A DNA stretch of 64,000 nt from Ipomoea triloba (taxonomy: Eukaryota; Streptophyta; Magnoliopsida; Solanales; Convolvulaceae). Made by a program: the position numbers and the translations under genes. The stretch spans positions 19,255,689 to 19,319,688 of the forward strand of contig NC_044930.1 of the NCBI RefSeq assembly GCF_003576645.1, read 5' to 3'. Shown one piece after another: positions 55,030-64,000 of this stretch (the stretch's first letter is position 1; every line of letters starts with the position of its first letter). The notes below the pieces were generated by a model. It ran no database searches. It saw only the letters and a program-made list of their open reading frames with translations, and was not told where the DNA came from.

Positions 55030-56908
55030 CTATGTCGAAAAAAACTGATCGATTAAGCACCTCTTGACAGGTCCCTCAGTAGCATCATGAGTAACTGGCG
55101 GCAGAGTTGCAATTGGGTTGTCAGCTTCATCACTTAGAAAACCCTACAGATTCAGTAAGTTTATCAAAAACTCCTACAGTTTAAATATGATATTTGAAAG
55201 AATTGTATTTAAAGACAAATATATAACCTCAAGGATTTATATCATCCTCCGTCAAGCTTAGAATGTCAGGGCTTAGTTGTGCTAGGAGTTGTTGGTCAGT
55301 GTTAATCTTTAGAACAGGAAATGAGGTTGGAAAGTTGACAAACTGGTCCTTCCTAACTGAAATTCTGAATAACATACTCCTACCAACTAAATCTACTATC
55401 TCCTTTGGAGGGGCACTTGACTACAAAGGAAGAAATTTAGGTTAAGCTGCCTTCAATTTATAGATGTAGGACTCTAGAGACAGTAGTTAAAAATTTAGGA
55501 CTTACATCTGTATAACTGTCATATAAATCAGCAGCTGCAATCCCAATTAACTCCATGCACTCTCGATCCCATAGCAAAAATGAAGCATTACCTTTCATGT
55601 CCACAGCACGTACTCTAAGTTTATACCTTAGAACATGGGTATTACGAACTTGCATACACTTGAAACATTTGTTCACCCCTTCTGAGAGTTCTAATTTCTT
55701 ATTACAACCCTTTTTTGGACAGGAAGTATAGAACCAATCTGTTGGTGACTCAATACCATTGATCCTCGCAGCAATCCAGAATTCATCAAACTGTAAGTAT
55801 GATTATAAAACAAAAATGAAATTTCAGTTTATACAATAATGGTAGAAAACCCACAGGAAGTCAAGAAACAGTGCTTACATTCTCAGTGTCAAATATGTCA
55901 GATATTGTAATCAGATCCATGGACTGACTTGTGGACTCATCAATGGTATTGGTGTAGCTAAGACTTGACATTGATGTTATGCTTCTCATTGGTGTTTGAT
56001 ATTCCCTGTCTCTAAGGCTGTGCATAGAGTCTATGTTAATGTTAGTTCATAAATAAGTAATTTTACAGATTACATAGATATTAAATTAATATACATTTCT
56101 ATGAAACTTTTAAATTCCGGTTGGTCAAGGTTGAACAGCGATTGGGTCACATCATAGGATGAACAAATTTTCACATCACCATCTGACACACAATAATATA
56201 ATTACAGTATTTATTTCTAAACTAATTACAGTATGTATTTCTAAAAAAATGTAAATGTAAAGGATACTAACCTCTTAAGCCCAGCTTTACTCTGCAGAAT
56301 TGGATCAACACTACAACAGGTTCATTCATCTCACGCTGATAGAATGGCTCAATTTTGGACACATGATCATCCCAAAAGGTACAACTTAACTTATTTCCCC
56401 TGCATTACATTAAAATTTTCATTTAAATTTGAAAATGATAGTTCATAATAATTCATAATAATTAAAAATAATAGAAATTGGACTTACAATGCATCCTCCA
56501 ACACAAAGTCTATCAGCCTTGTATTATGACCACCAATAATCTTTTCTTGTGGTCCATGTATTTGAACAATACGACCAATTATATCTATTTTATATACATA
56601 GCTATAGGTAAGATTCTGAGTCTATTGCTAAAAACATAATGAGAAAAAAGATGACAAAGATACTGAGGAAAGCGTAGAAACTTACCTATAAGATGTTTGT
56701 CATCTAAAGTTGGGTTACCTTTCAAACTATTGAATGGCTTTAGTCTGTACATGTGCCATGGAAATTTGTCCGACCTAATTTCTTTCATAATAGTTTCATG
56801 ATTAAACTGCAGCATATATTCATGCATACTGGTCTTGTATGTCTGAGTATTCGAAATAACAAAGATTTTTTTCACAGCATACACTTTGCTTTCTACAAAC
56901 CTATTACT

Positions 56909-57034
56909 GAAGTTTTCTACCAGAGTTTTTGGTACATGTGCATGAATTACGAAGTTTTCTACCAGAGTTTTTGGTACATGTGCATGAATTACGGTGTTTT
57001 CTACCAGAGTTTTTGGTACATGTGCATGAATTAC
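56909..57034 (-). repeat. 42-bp tandem duplications in RPA exon
   Basis: The block GAAGTTTTCTACCAGAG... is present three times (starts 56909, 56951 and 56993), each exactly 42 bp apart, repeating VIHAHVPKTLVEN in frame. Others nearby: 57071/57113, 57129/57171 and 57357/57399. Confidence 0.9.
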
Positions 57035-57560
57035 GGTGCCCTGTTCATATATCAATAGGTTAGCATGTACAATAACATATTTACATAGTTTTATCTAAGT
57101 CTACGCTAATGCAATAACATATTTACATAGTTTTATCTAAGTCTACGCTAATGCTAATGAACATACTTATAGTTTTATCTAAGTCTACGCTAATGCTAAT
57201 GAACATACTTCATGAAAATGCAGATGAGTATAGAGAAGAAAACAAACCTCCGAGTCGTGAAACACAATTTCCTGACTTTTTATTTCCAATGAACCTCTCC
57301 TTAATGGTACCAAATAGGTACGAATCACCCGTAACTTCATTGCACTCTTGTTCTTGAATGTAGACAACTCATTCGCCACGCAATACATTCCCATTTTCAA
57401 TGTAGACAACTCATTCGCCACGCAATACATTCCCATTTTCGAATTACAGTACGTGAGAATAAGGAGTAATTTCAAAGGGTTGAGTGTATCTGATGGCAAT
57501 GTAATCTGGAAGATGCCTAGAGGTGTATATATATGGTTGTAATATAAGTCTGAGAACATA

Positions 57561-57815
57561 AGACTTCTGAAGTTGCATTACTTCCTTTTTCATTCCCGCA
57601 TAAGACTTCTGAAGTTGCATTACTTCCTTTTTCATTCCCGGAACAGACTTCTGAAGTTGCATTACTTCCTTTTTCATTCCCGGAACATATGTCTGAAGTT
57701 GCATTACTTCCTTTTTCATTCCCGGAACATATGTATCGAATAACTAAACGTTGAAACCTTTTCGATTTCCTAAACAATCGAATAACTAAACGTTGAAACC
57801 TTTTCGATTTCCTAA
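57561..57815 (-). repeat. 42-bp tandem duplications at RPA 5' end
   Basis: TCTGAAGTTGCATTACTTCC recurs every 42 bp (57566, 57608, 57650 and 57692), and CGAATAACTAAACGTTG recurs at 42 bp (57736 and 57778). The second copy of the downstream region (59686) contains the latter block only once, which supports an artefact. Confidence 0.9.
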
Positions 57816-57819
57816 ACAT

Positions 57820-58574
57820 ATTCCGGCCATATATTCACGCATGAGATATAATTACACACATTGTATAAGTCCTGTACAGCCATACTTATTGTTCGGGTCG
57901 GTTGCTCTACCGATTTAAAAACAACAAAATTGATATCCTACATGCGGAAAAGGACGGTGACTAACAATAACAAACATTCCATTTTGCTATGCAATACGGC
58001 ATCGTTTTCCACTGGGCAGGAATGGCATTAAATGCTATTTTTGTGGCTTTTTTATATTGGAGGATTATCTGTTTTATTTTCTTTTAATGATTTTGTCAAG
58101 ATCTAAGTATTTAACATCAAAAAATATAACTAATAATCAACTTTATTACTATACCCACGTCCCACGTAATACTCAATGTGTCATTTCAAATGCGGGACAC
58201 GTTATCTAATATATGTTAATATTCAACAATATGGAAGCTAAATTATTAGATGACTTTTATTATTAATAAAAGAAAATAAAAATAGTCAAATTAAATAATT
58301 AATAAAATAATCGTAACCAAATTTATCAATAGCGTTGAAAATTATCCGCCACCAAAGATGTGCGATGCCGGTTGCCGGAAGCCGGAAGAAACCCCGCAAG
58401 AGTCGGTCGTATGATTCACAAACACGTTATAATCATTGGTAAACCTCGTACGGAACTTCTTGATCGTGCAACGAAATGTCAAAATGCTCATTTTATGATC
58501 CACACTGCATTGTGGACTATGGTTACAAAACGACGTTGTTTTAATAAGTGGAAGAAACGGCTTCCGTAAATCTC
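57820..58574. other. AT-rich DNA upstream of the RPA gene
   Basis: No gene recognised. It should include the RPA promoter and, somewhere to the right, the Helitron 5' TC end, which I could not fix. The short open frames at 58342-58596 and 58360-58569 overlap on opposite strands and have no domain. The palindromic AAAACGACGTTGTTTT is at 58526-58541. Confidence 0.4.
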
Positions 58575-58815
58575 CGTAATTGATACTACAGTTCATCTCA
58601 AATGATATTACAGTTGTGTTGAACTGATACTGCAGTTGTGTTGAACTGATACTGAATTTGTGTTGAATTGATACTGCAGTTGTGTCCGTAATGGATACTA
58701 TGGTTCATCTCAAATGATTCTACAGTTGTGTTGAACTAATATTGCAGTTGAACTGATACTACAGTTGTCGAAGGCCGTTTCATCTGTCTGGAACTGCAAT
58801 TGTGTTGAACTGATA
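58575..58815. repeat. Short tandem repeats, TTGAACTGATACTGCAGTTG type
   Basis: About eight variants of a ~20-22-bp unit (TGTTGAACTGATACTGCAGT), mixed with two copies of GTTCATCTCAAATGAT. Repeated at 60487-60727 through the contig overlap. Non-coding. Confidence 0.7.
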
Positions 58816-59684
58816 CTGTAGTTACTCAGAATGAAGGCAGTTTCATCCGTCTGTTTTCATTAATCAAAACAACGTCATTTTGCCACTTGGACCACAATAC
58901 TTGGTGGTCCGTGGTCCATGATAAAATTTGCGCATTTTATGTGCGCACTTTATTATCGGTGTTTGACTTAAATTTATATAGATTAATATAATTTTAGTGA
59001 ACAAAATAAAATGTAGATACTGTGAAAATATATTAAATTTTTATTAAACATTATTTTGATCAAATTTTTTTTTTATTAAACATAAACAATACAATTTAAA
59101 AATTATTACAACATTAAAAAATTAATAAACAAAAAAGTTAATAGATAAATTAAAAAATGATTATTATGATTTTCAAAAAAAAATGATTATTATAAGCAGT
59201 TGCGGGCTTTCTTATAAATAAAAAAATTGTATTATTATAGATTTGTAATGTATAAAAAAGGCTCATCTTGTTGACAAATCATTACAGTTTTTCTAATTAC
59301 TCAAGTTTATGATGGTTTGGCCTATTAAAAATCATCACTAACGCTATCTATGCTCCTAAGATATACTCTCTAATTTCTCAACCCCAACTATGATAGTACC
59401 AATATGGTTGGACCAAAAAGCAGTGATCCCAGACTTGCGAGAGTAAATTGACGATAGGAAAGAAAGTCTTCCCGCTCCTAGAGGTTGAAACCTCGATAAG
59501 AAAAACAAAGAGATCAAAGTGGCATCCAATCATTATTGCATGGATCATGATCCACACAGCTGTGTGGACCATAAATAAAAAGTACATTTTTAATATATTA
59601 AAAATACATTATTTTTGTACATAAAGTACATTAGTTTTGTACTGAAAAGTACATTATTTTATAGTACTATAAAATAATGTATCT

Positions 59685-59685
59685 N
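59685..59685. other. Single-N contig join
   Basis: 59686-61596 repeats 57732-59684, apart from one 42-bp duplication present only in the first copy. The two copies otherwise appear identical wherever I compared them. Confidence 0.9.
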
Positions 59686-61596
59686 TGTATCGAATAACTA
59701 AACGTTGAAACCTTTTCGATTTCCTAAACATATTCCGGCCATATATTCACGCATGAGATATAATTACACACATTGTATAAGTCCTGTACAGCCATACTTA
59801 TTGTTCGGGTCGGTTGCTCTACCGATTTAAAAACAACAAAATTGATATCCTACATGCGGAAAAGGACGGTGACTAACAATAACAAACATTCCATTTTGCT
59901 ATGCAATACGGCATCGTTTTCCACTGGGCAGGAATGGCATTAAATGCTATTTTTGTGGCTTTTTTATATTGGAGGATTATCTGTTTTATTTTCTTTTAAT
60001 GATTTTGTCAAGATCTAAGTATTTAACATCAAAAAATATAACTAATAATCAACTTTATTACTATACCCACGTCCCACGTAATACTCAATGTGTCATTTCA
60101 AATGCGGGACACGTTATCTAATATATGTTAATATTCAACAATATGGAAGCTAAATTATTAGATGACTTTTATTATTAATAAAAGAAAATAAAAATAGTCA
60201 AATTAAATAATTAATAAAATAATCGTAACCAAATTTATCAATAGCGTTGAAAATTATCCGCCACCAAAGATGTGCGATGCCGGTTGCCGGAAGCCGGAAG
60301 AAACCCCGCAAGAGTCGGTCGTATGATTCACAAACACGTTATAATCATTGGTAAACCTCGTACGGAACTTCTTGATCGTGCAACGAAATGTCAAAATGCT
60401 CATTTTATGATCCACACTGCATTGTGGACTATGGTTACAAAACGACGTTGTTTTAATAAGTGGAAGAAACGGCTTCCGTAAATCTCCGTAATTGATACTA
60501 CAGTTCATCTCAAATGATATTACAGTTGTGTTGAACTGATACTGCAGTTGTGTTGAACTGATACTGAATTTGTGTTGAATTGATACTGCAGTTGTGTCCG
60601 TAATGGATACTATGGTTCATCTCAAATGATTCTACAGTTGTGTTGAACTAATATTGCAGTTGAACTGATACTACAGTTGTCGAAGGCCGTTTCATCTGTC
60701 TGGAACTGCAATTGTGTTGAACTGATACTGTAGTTACTCAGAATGAAGGCAGTTTCATCCGTCTGTTTTCATTAATCAAAACAACGTCATTTTGCCACTT
60801 GGACCACAATACTTGGTGGTCCGTGGTCCATGATAAAATTTGCGCATTTTATGTGCGCACTTTATTATCGGTGTTTGACTTAAATTTATATAGATTAATA
60901 TAATTTTAGTGAACAAAATAAAATGTAGATACTGTGAAAATATATTAAATTTTTATTAAACATTATTTTGATCAAATTTTTTTTTTATTAAACATAAACA
61001 ATACAATTTAAAAATTATTACAACATTAAAAAATTAATAAACAAAAAAGTTAATAGATAAATTAAAAAATGATTATTATGATTTTCAAAAAAAAATGATT
61101 ATTATAAGCAGTTGCGGGCTTTCTTATAAATAAAAAAATTGTATTATTATAGATTTGTAATGTATAAAAAAGGCTCATCTTGTTGACAAATCATTACAGT
61201 TTTTCTAATTACTCAAGTTTATGATGGTTTGGCCTATTAAAAATCATCACTAACGCTATCTATGCTCCTAAGATATACTCTCTAATTTCTCAACCCCAAC
61301 TATGATAGTACCAATATGGTTGGACCAAAAAGCAGTGATCCCAGACTTGCGAGAGTAAATTGACGATAGGAAAGAAAGTCTTCCCGCTCCTAGAGGTTGA
61401 AACCTCGATAAGAAAAACAAAGAGATCAAAGTGGCATCCAATCATTATTGCATGGATCATGATCCACACAGCTGTGTGGACCATAAATAAAAAGTACATT
61501 TTTAATATATTAAAAATACATTATTTTTGTACATAAAGTACATTAGTTTTGTACTGAAAAGTACATTATTTTATAGTACTATAAAATAATGTATCT
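59686..61596. repeat. Second copy of 57732-59684
   Basis: Offset 1954, then 1912 after the 42-bp difference. It contains a second instance of the tandem repeats and of the open frames noted at 58342-58596. Probably the same locus placed twice. Confidence 0.85.
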
Positions 61597-61690
61597 ACAG
61601 TAAAAAATAATGTATCTTCAGTACAAAAATAATGTACATTATATTTATGGTCTACACACAACTACGTGGGATCATGGTCCACACAATAAT
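61454..61690. mobile_element. Foldback MITE, about 240 bp
   Basis: The left end TGGATCATGATCCACACAGC...GTGGACCATAAATA...AAGTACA and the complement of the right end (TGTGTGGACCATGATCC...GTAGACCATAAATATAATGTACA) form long imperfect inverted repeats. The centre is made of ACATTATTTTTGTAC/GTACTATAAAATAATGTA words. The first copy (59542-59684) is cut by the contig join. The TSD was not determined. Confidence 0.5.
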
Positions 61691-62128
61691 TTGCCAATGG
61701 CCCCTTACCAAAAAATGTTATGCGAACAACAGAAGGCTAACATGGGCCCTAGGAGGCTGGGAATAGTGTCCCATTGTTGGCCTAATAATTGGGCAACATG
61801 ATAGGTGTTTGGATGACACAACAAAAATGGGGGCATCACCTACCTAGGTGCTATGATAAGTTCTTAATTGCACTAATTTCTAATATGGTCGAATATTTAT
61901 AATGGTCACTAAGTTCAGTGACAACATAACACCGAACACATCTCAACTTTATGGCTTTAGTGGTCCGCTGTGAATGTAGCTGAGCTCCAACAATAAACTA
62001 CCAAGACATGGTGCAACTGCTTGAAGTTATCTCTTTTCCTTATTCTGCAAACAAATAAAAATTTTCAATGTTGGGATTCTATTGCTAAGTGTTTGGTTAC
62101 ATATTCTAAGTTACATTATGTATGTATA
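61691..62128. other. Intergenic DNA, nothing recognised
   Basis: No supported gene or repeat. Confidence 0.5.
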
Positions 62129-62152
62129 CTAGTTTTATACGCGCATTGCGCG
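62129..62152 (-). mobile_element. Second Helitron 3' end (minus strand)
   Basis: On the minus strand a hairpin CGCGC-AAT-GCGCG, then 7 nt and CTAG (62129-62132), followed by T. Same design as the end at 41031 but with different bases. The element would extend to the right; its 5' end is not seen. Confidence 0.6.
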
Positions 62153-62189
62153 AATAGGTTAATGCCCAATGTTTATATTTAAATAAATA

Positions 62190-63250
62190 GGGATAAGGTA
62201 CAAATAAGTCATCGAATATTTAGGAAATAGCAATTAAGCCACCCAACTCAAAAAAGCTCCAAAAACATCCGCGAACCTGGAAAAAAGTAACAATTGGCAT
62301 TTTTAACAGGTAAACTTCAGGTTTTTGCTGACTAGATTGCCATGTGTGTATTTTTTTCTTTTTTAAATATCTAACGTGAAAAAAATTTTAAAAGCTGCCT
62401 ATATATCGTTGACTGTTTACCTGGGAGGATGAAACGCTGACATTCATGAAAAACTTAGACACCATTATCGTATCTAATGATGAACGTGAGTACGTGACTA
62501 AGATTGATGCAATCAAAGAATCAATTCTAATGATTCTACCGGCGCTGCCGCAATTGGTGTCGCTCCTGCATAGCCCTTTGAATCTATGGCTCTTTGACTC
62601 GCACAACCTTGATCATCCACCCTATACCCTCATCCCCATTTTTTCATCTGCAAATTAAATCTAATTCCTCATTAAAAATATTCGTAACATATATACTTGA
62701 GAAACTTGTCAGGTTTATTTTGAATGAATTAAGCACAATTTCAGTTCCATATGAAAAAATATATATTTTTCTTTTGTTTTTTAAAACTACTGTTTGAGAT
62801 CGGTTTCAATCGCATCTCACCAGCAACCGTGGAATTGGTCTCGGACACTGTCCTTGCGTCAACTTTTTCTGCAACTGCTGTTGGGGAAGAAGCGTCGATC
62901 GACGACGATTTAAGAAAATAAATTCTTTTCTATTTTGGGTTTCCGTCCGTAGCCGGTATCAACGGTATGGTCATCGCTCTGTTGTTGCCATCGGCTGGAG
63001 CAGCGACCACAGCTATGGCTGTCCGGCTTGAACAGGCACATGAAGATGAAGGGCGACAAAAAAAGGAATTCAAACAGAGGAGTCAAAAATACACAAGGTA
63101 ATCTAGTCAAAAAAACATGAAGTTTACCTGTTAAAAATGTTAATTGCTACTTTTTTTTCCAGGTTCGTGGATGCTTTTGGAGCTTTTTTGAGTTGAGTGG
63201 CTTAATTGCTATTTCTTAAATAGTTCGATGACTTATTTGTACCTTATCCC
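62190..63250. mobile_element. Mutator-type element, 1061 bp, with GC-richer core
   Basis: TIRs of about 160 bp starting GGGATAAGGTACAAATAAGTCATCGAA, with a perfect 9-bp TSD AAATAAATA (62181-62189 and 63251-63259). The TIRs differ by scattered substitutions. The core (about 62400-63080) is less AT-rich than its surroundings (for example GCGTCGATCGACGACG, GTTGCCATCGGCTGGAGCAGCGACC) and has short open frames (62446-62658 plus, 62910-63110 minus) without a recognised domain. It may carry a captured host fragment (Pack-MULE type), but that is unproven. Confidence 0.85.
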
Positions 63251-63259
63251 AAATAAATA

Positions 63260-64000
63260 TTTGAAAGTATATCAATGCAAGATTATATAGGAGAAGTTTA
63301 TACATGGGTAATTGAATGTCGAATTTTTTTATTTAAATATCTAACTCAAAGTATATGAATCCAAGATAATATAAAAAATTCATTATAATTATTACTAAAA
63401 TAAATGTTTGCAACCTTGTAAAATCGATAGTCTAAATATTTGATCTAAAAATGATAGTCTAAATAAATACTACTTTTAATTTGAATTTTTCTAAGTGTTC
63501 TTAATTCTCTTTTGAGTAACATTGTCATTGTCCATCTTTACTATTTGTTTTCTTCCTTTTTGTTGGTAGTGTGTTATTTGCAATTCGGTTATTGTTGGTA
63601 GCATAGATGACAACGTCATGCAATGAGATTATGATATATGATCTATGGACTTTCCTTTAGGTGTTCTGCTTGGGGTTCATTTGGTTCAACCATTATTGTT
63701 GAATGAGTTATTGTCGATAAAGAAATCCCTAGTTTAAGAAAAAAGATTAAATAAATTAATAAAAATTTGAAAATTTAAAATATTATGTATTCCAAAGATA
63801 TTAAAAGGTAGTTTCTCGTTTCAAATTTGCTGGGTAATGGGTTATTTAAGTACTCTCATTGTCAACAAATCCCCCAAGTAGTTAATATGATTGGTTTCAA
63901 ACTATTCTTTTTTATTTTTTTTCATGGTATTAAAGAAATACATATGTATCATTTTTGGTTAACTACTAATTTATTTAATTCAATAAGAGTAAAATAGAGT
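63260..64000. other. AT-rich intergenic DNA to window end
   Basis: No gene, repeat or element end recognised. Confidence 0.5.

Larger units (their letters stand above)
55030..57819 (-). pseudogene. RPA1-like gene carried by the Helitron
   Basis: Multi-exon gene for a replication protein A 70-kDa-like ssDNA-binding protein. From the N-terminus: MKLRVIRTYLVPLRRGSLE and QEIVFHDSE (about 57240-57320), VIHAHVPKTLVENF, YKTSMHEYMLQFNHETIM, FPWHMYRLKPF (56700-57045; OB-fold A), IIGRIVQIHGPQEK and LIDFVLEDA (56490-56590), NKLSCTFWDDHVSK and PVVVLIQFCRVKLGL (56270-56400; OB-fold B), SSYDVTQSLFNLDQPEF (56100-56180), FDEFWIAARINGIES, then the zinc finger CPKKGCNKKL...CFKCMQ (55500-55790; OB-fold C), SMLFRISVRKDQFVNF (55260-55430), and a last exon ending KRCLIDQFFST (55030-55144). 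Plant Helitrons often carry such genes, presumably to coat ssDNA. 42-bp duplications swell the 5' exons, and an in-frame TGA near 55236 suggests decay. Confidence 0.8.

Noticed and set aside
58342..58596. Overlapping opposite-strand frames, duplicated at 60254-60508, as a conserved gene pair
   Set aside because: The second copy is the contig overlap, so conservation is not independent evidence.
58970..58990. TCTATATAAATTTAAG on the minus strand as the Helitron 5' TC end
   Set aside because: It has the right first bases and is preceded by A, but there is no family comparison and the motif is common in AT-rich DNA.

Overview
This window is plant nuclear DNA, from an angiosperm and most likely a eudicot; the species cannot be told from the sequence. 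It is built almost entirely of nested transposable elements. The evidence is Ty1/copia and Ty3/gypsy-type LTR retrotransposons, a Helitron with Rep/helicase and RPA genes, hAT- and Mutator-type elements with target-site duplications (TSDs), GT-AG introns and AT-rich intergenic DNA. I find no host gene, tRNA, rRNA or CRISPR array that I can support.

Layout. 1-13362: Sirevirus-like Ty1/copia remains (integrase, RT, RNase H, a long envelope-position ORF, polypurine tract, 2253-bp 3' LTR), broken by a gypsy-type LTR fragment at 1236-3029 and by assembly joins. 13363-18045: AT-rich intergenic DNA with a possible LTR start and a 500-bp hAT-like element. 18046-39801: a short non-autonomous hAT element (8-bp TSD TTCACAGC). 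It was split by an LTR retrotransposon on the minus strand (E2; 5-bp TSD CCCGC), which was itself split by a plus-strand relative (E1). E1 and E2 belong to a family with two ORFs (a gag-position ORF and an envelope-position ORF) and no pol. 41031 to at least 57819: a dead Helitron on the minus strand. It has RPA1-like exons, multi-exon Rep/helicase coding DNA and a CTAG end with hairpin, and it is interrupted by a 3276-bp solo LTR (TSD GGAAT) and a Mutator-type MITE (TSD TTTAATTTA). 57820-64000: AT-rich DNA, a foldback MITE, a second Helitron 3' end and a second Mutator-type element (TSD AAATAAATA).

The assembly needs care. Single Ns at 5374, 33065, 42147 and 59685 each separate two copies of the same 1.0-2.0 kb, as if overlapping contigs were placed end to end. 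About twenty 42-bp tandem duplications, always exactly 42 bp, occur in unrelated elements. This fits de Bruijn unitigs joined without trimming a 42-base overlap. Several apparent duplications inside coding regions are therefore probably not biological.

The most interesting biological signals are: (i) an array of short hairpins in the Sirevirus LTR leader, with a near-constant 13-nt loop and covarying stems; (ii) a paired-hairpin motif after both ORFs of the pol-less family; (iii) nested palindromes centred on CACACGCGTGTG upstream of its TATA box; and (iv) a conserved ORF, preceded by a splice-acceptor-like signal, inside two diverged gypsy-type LTRs.
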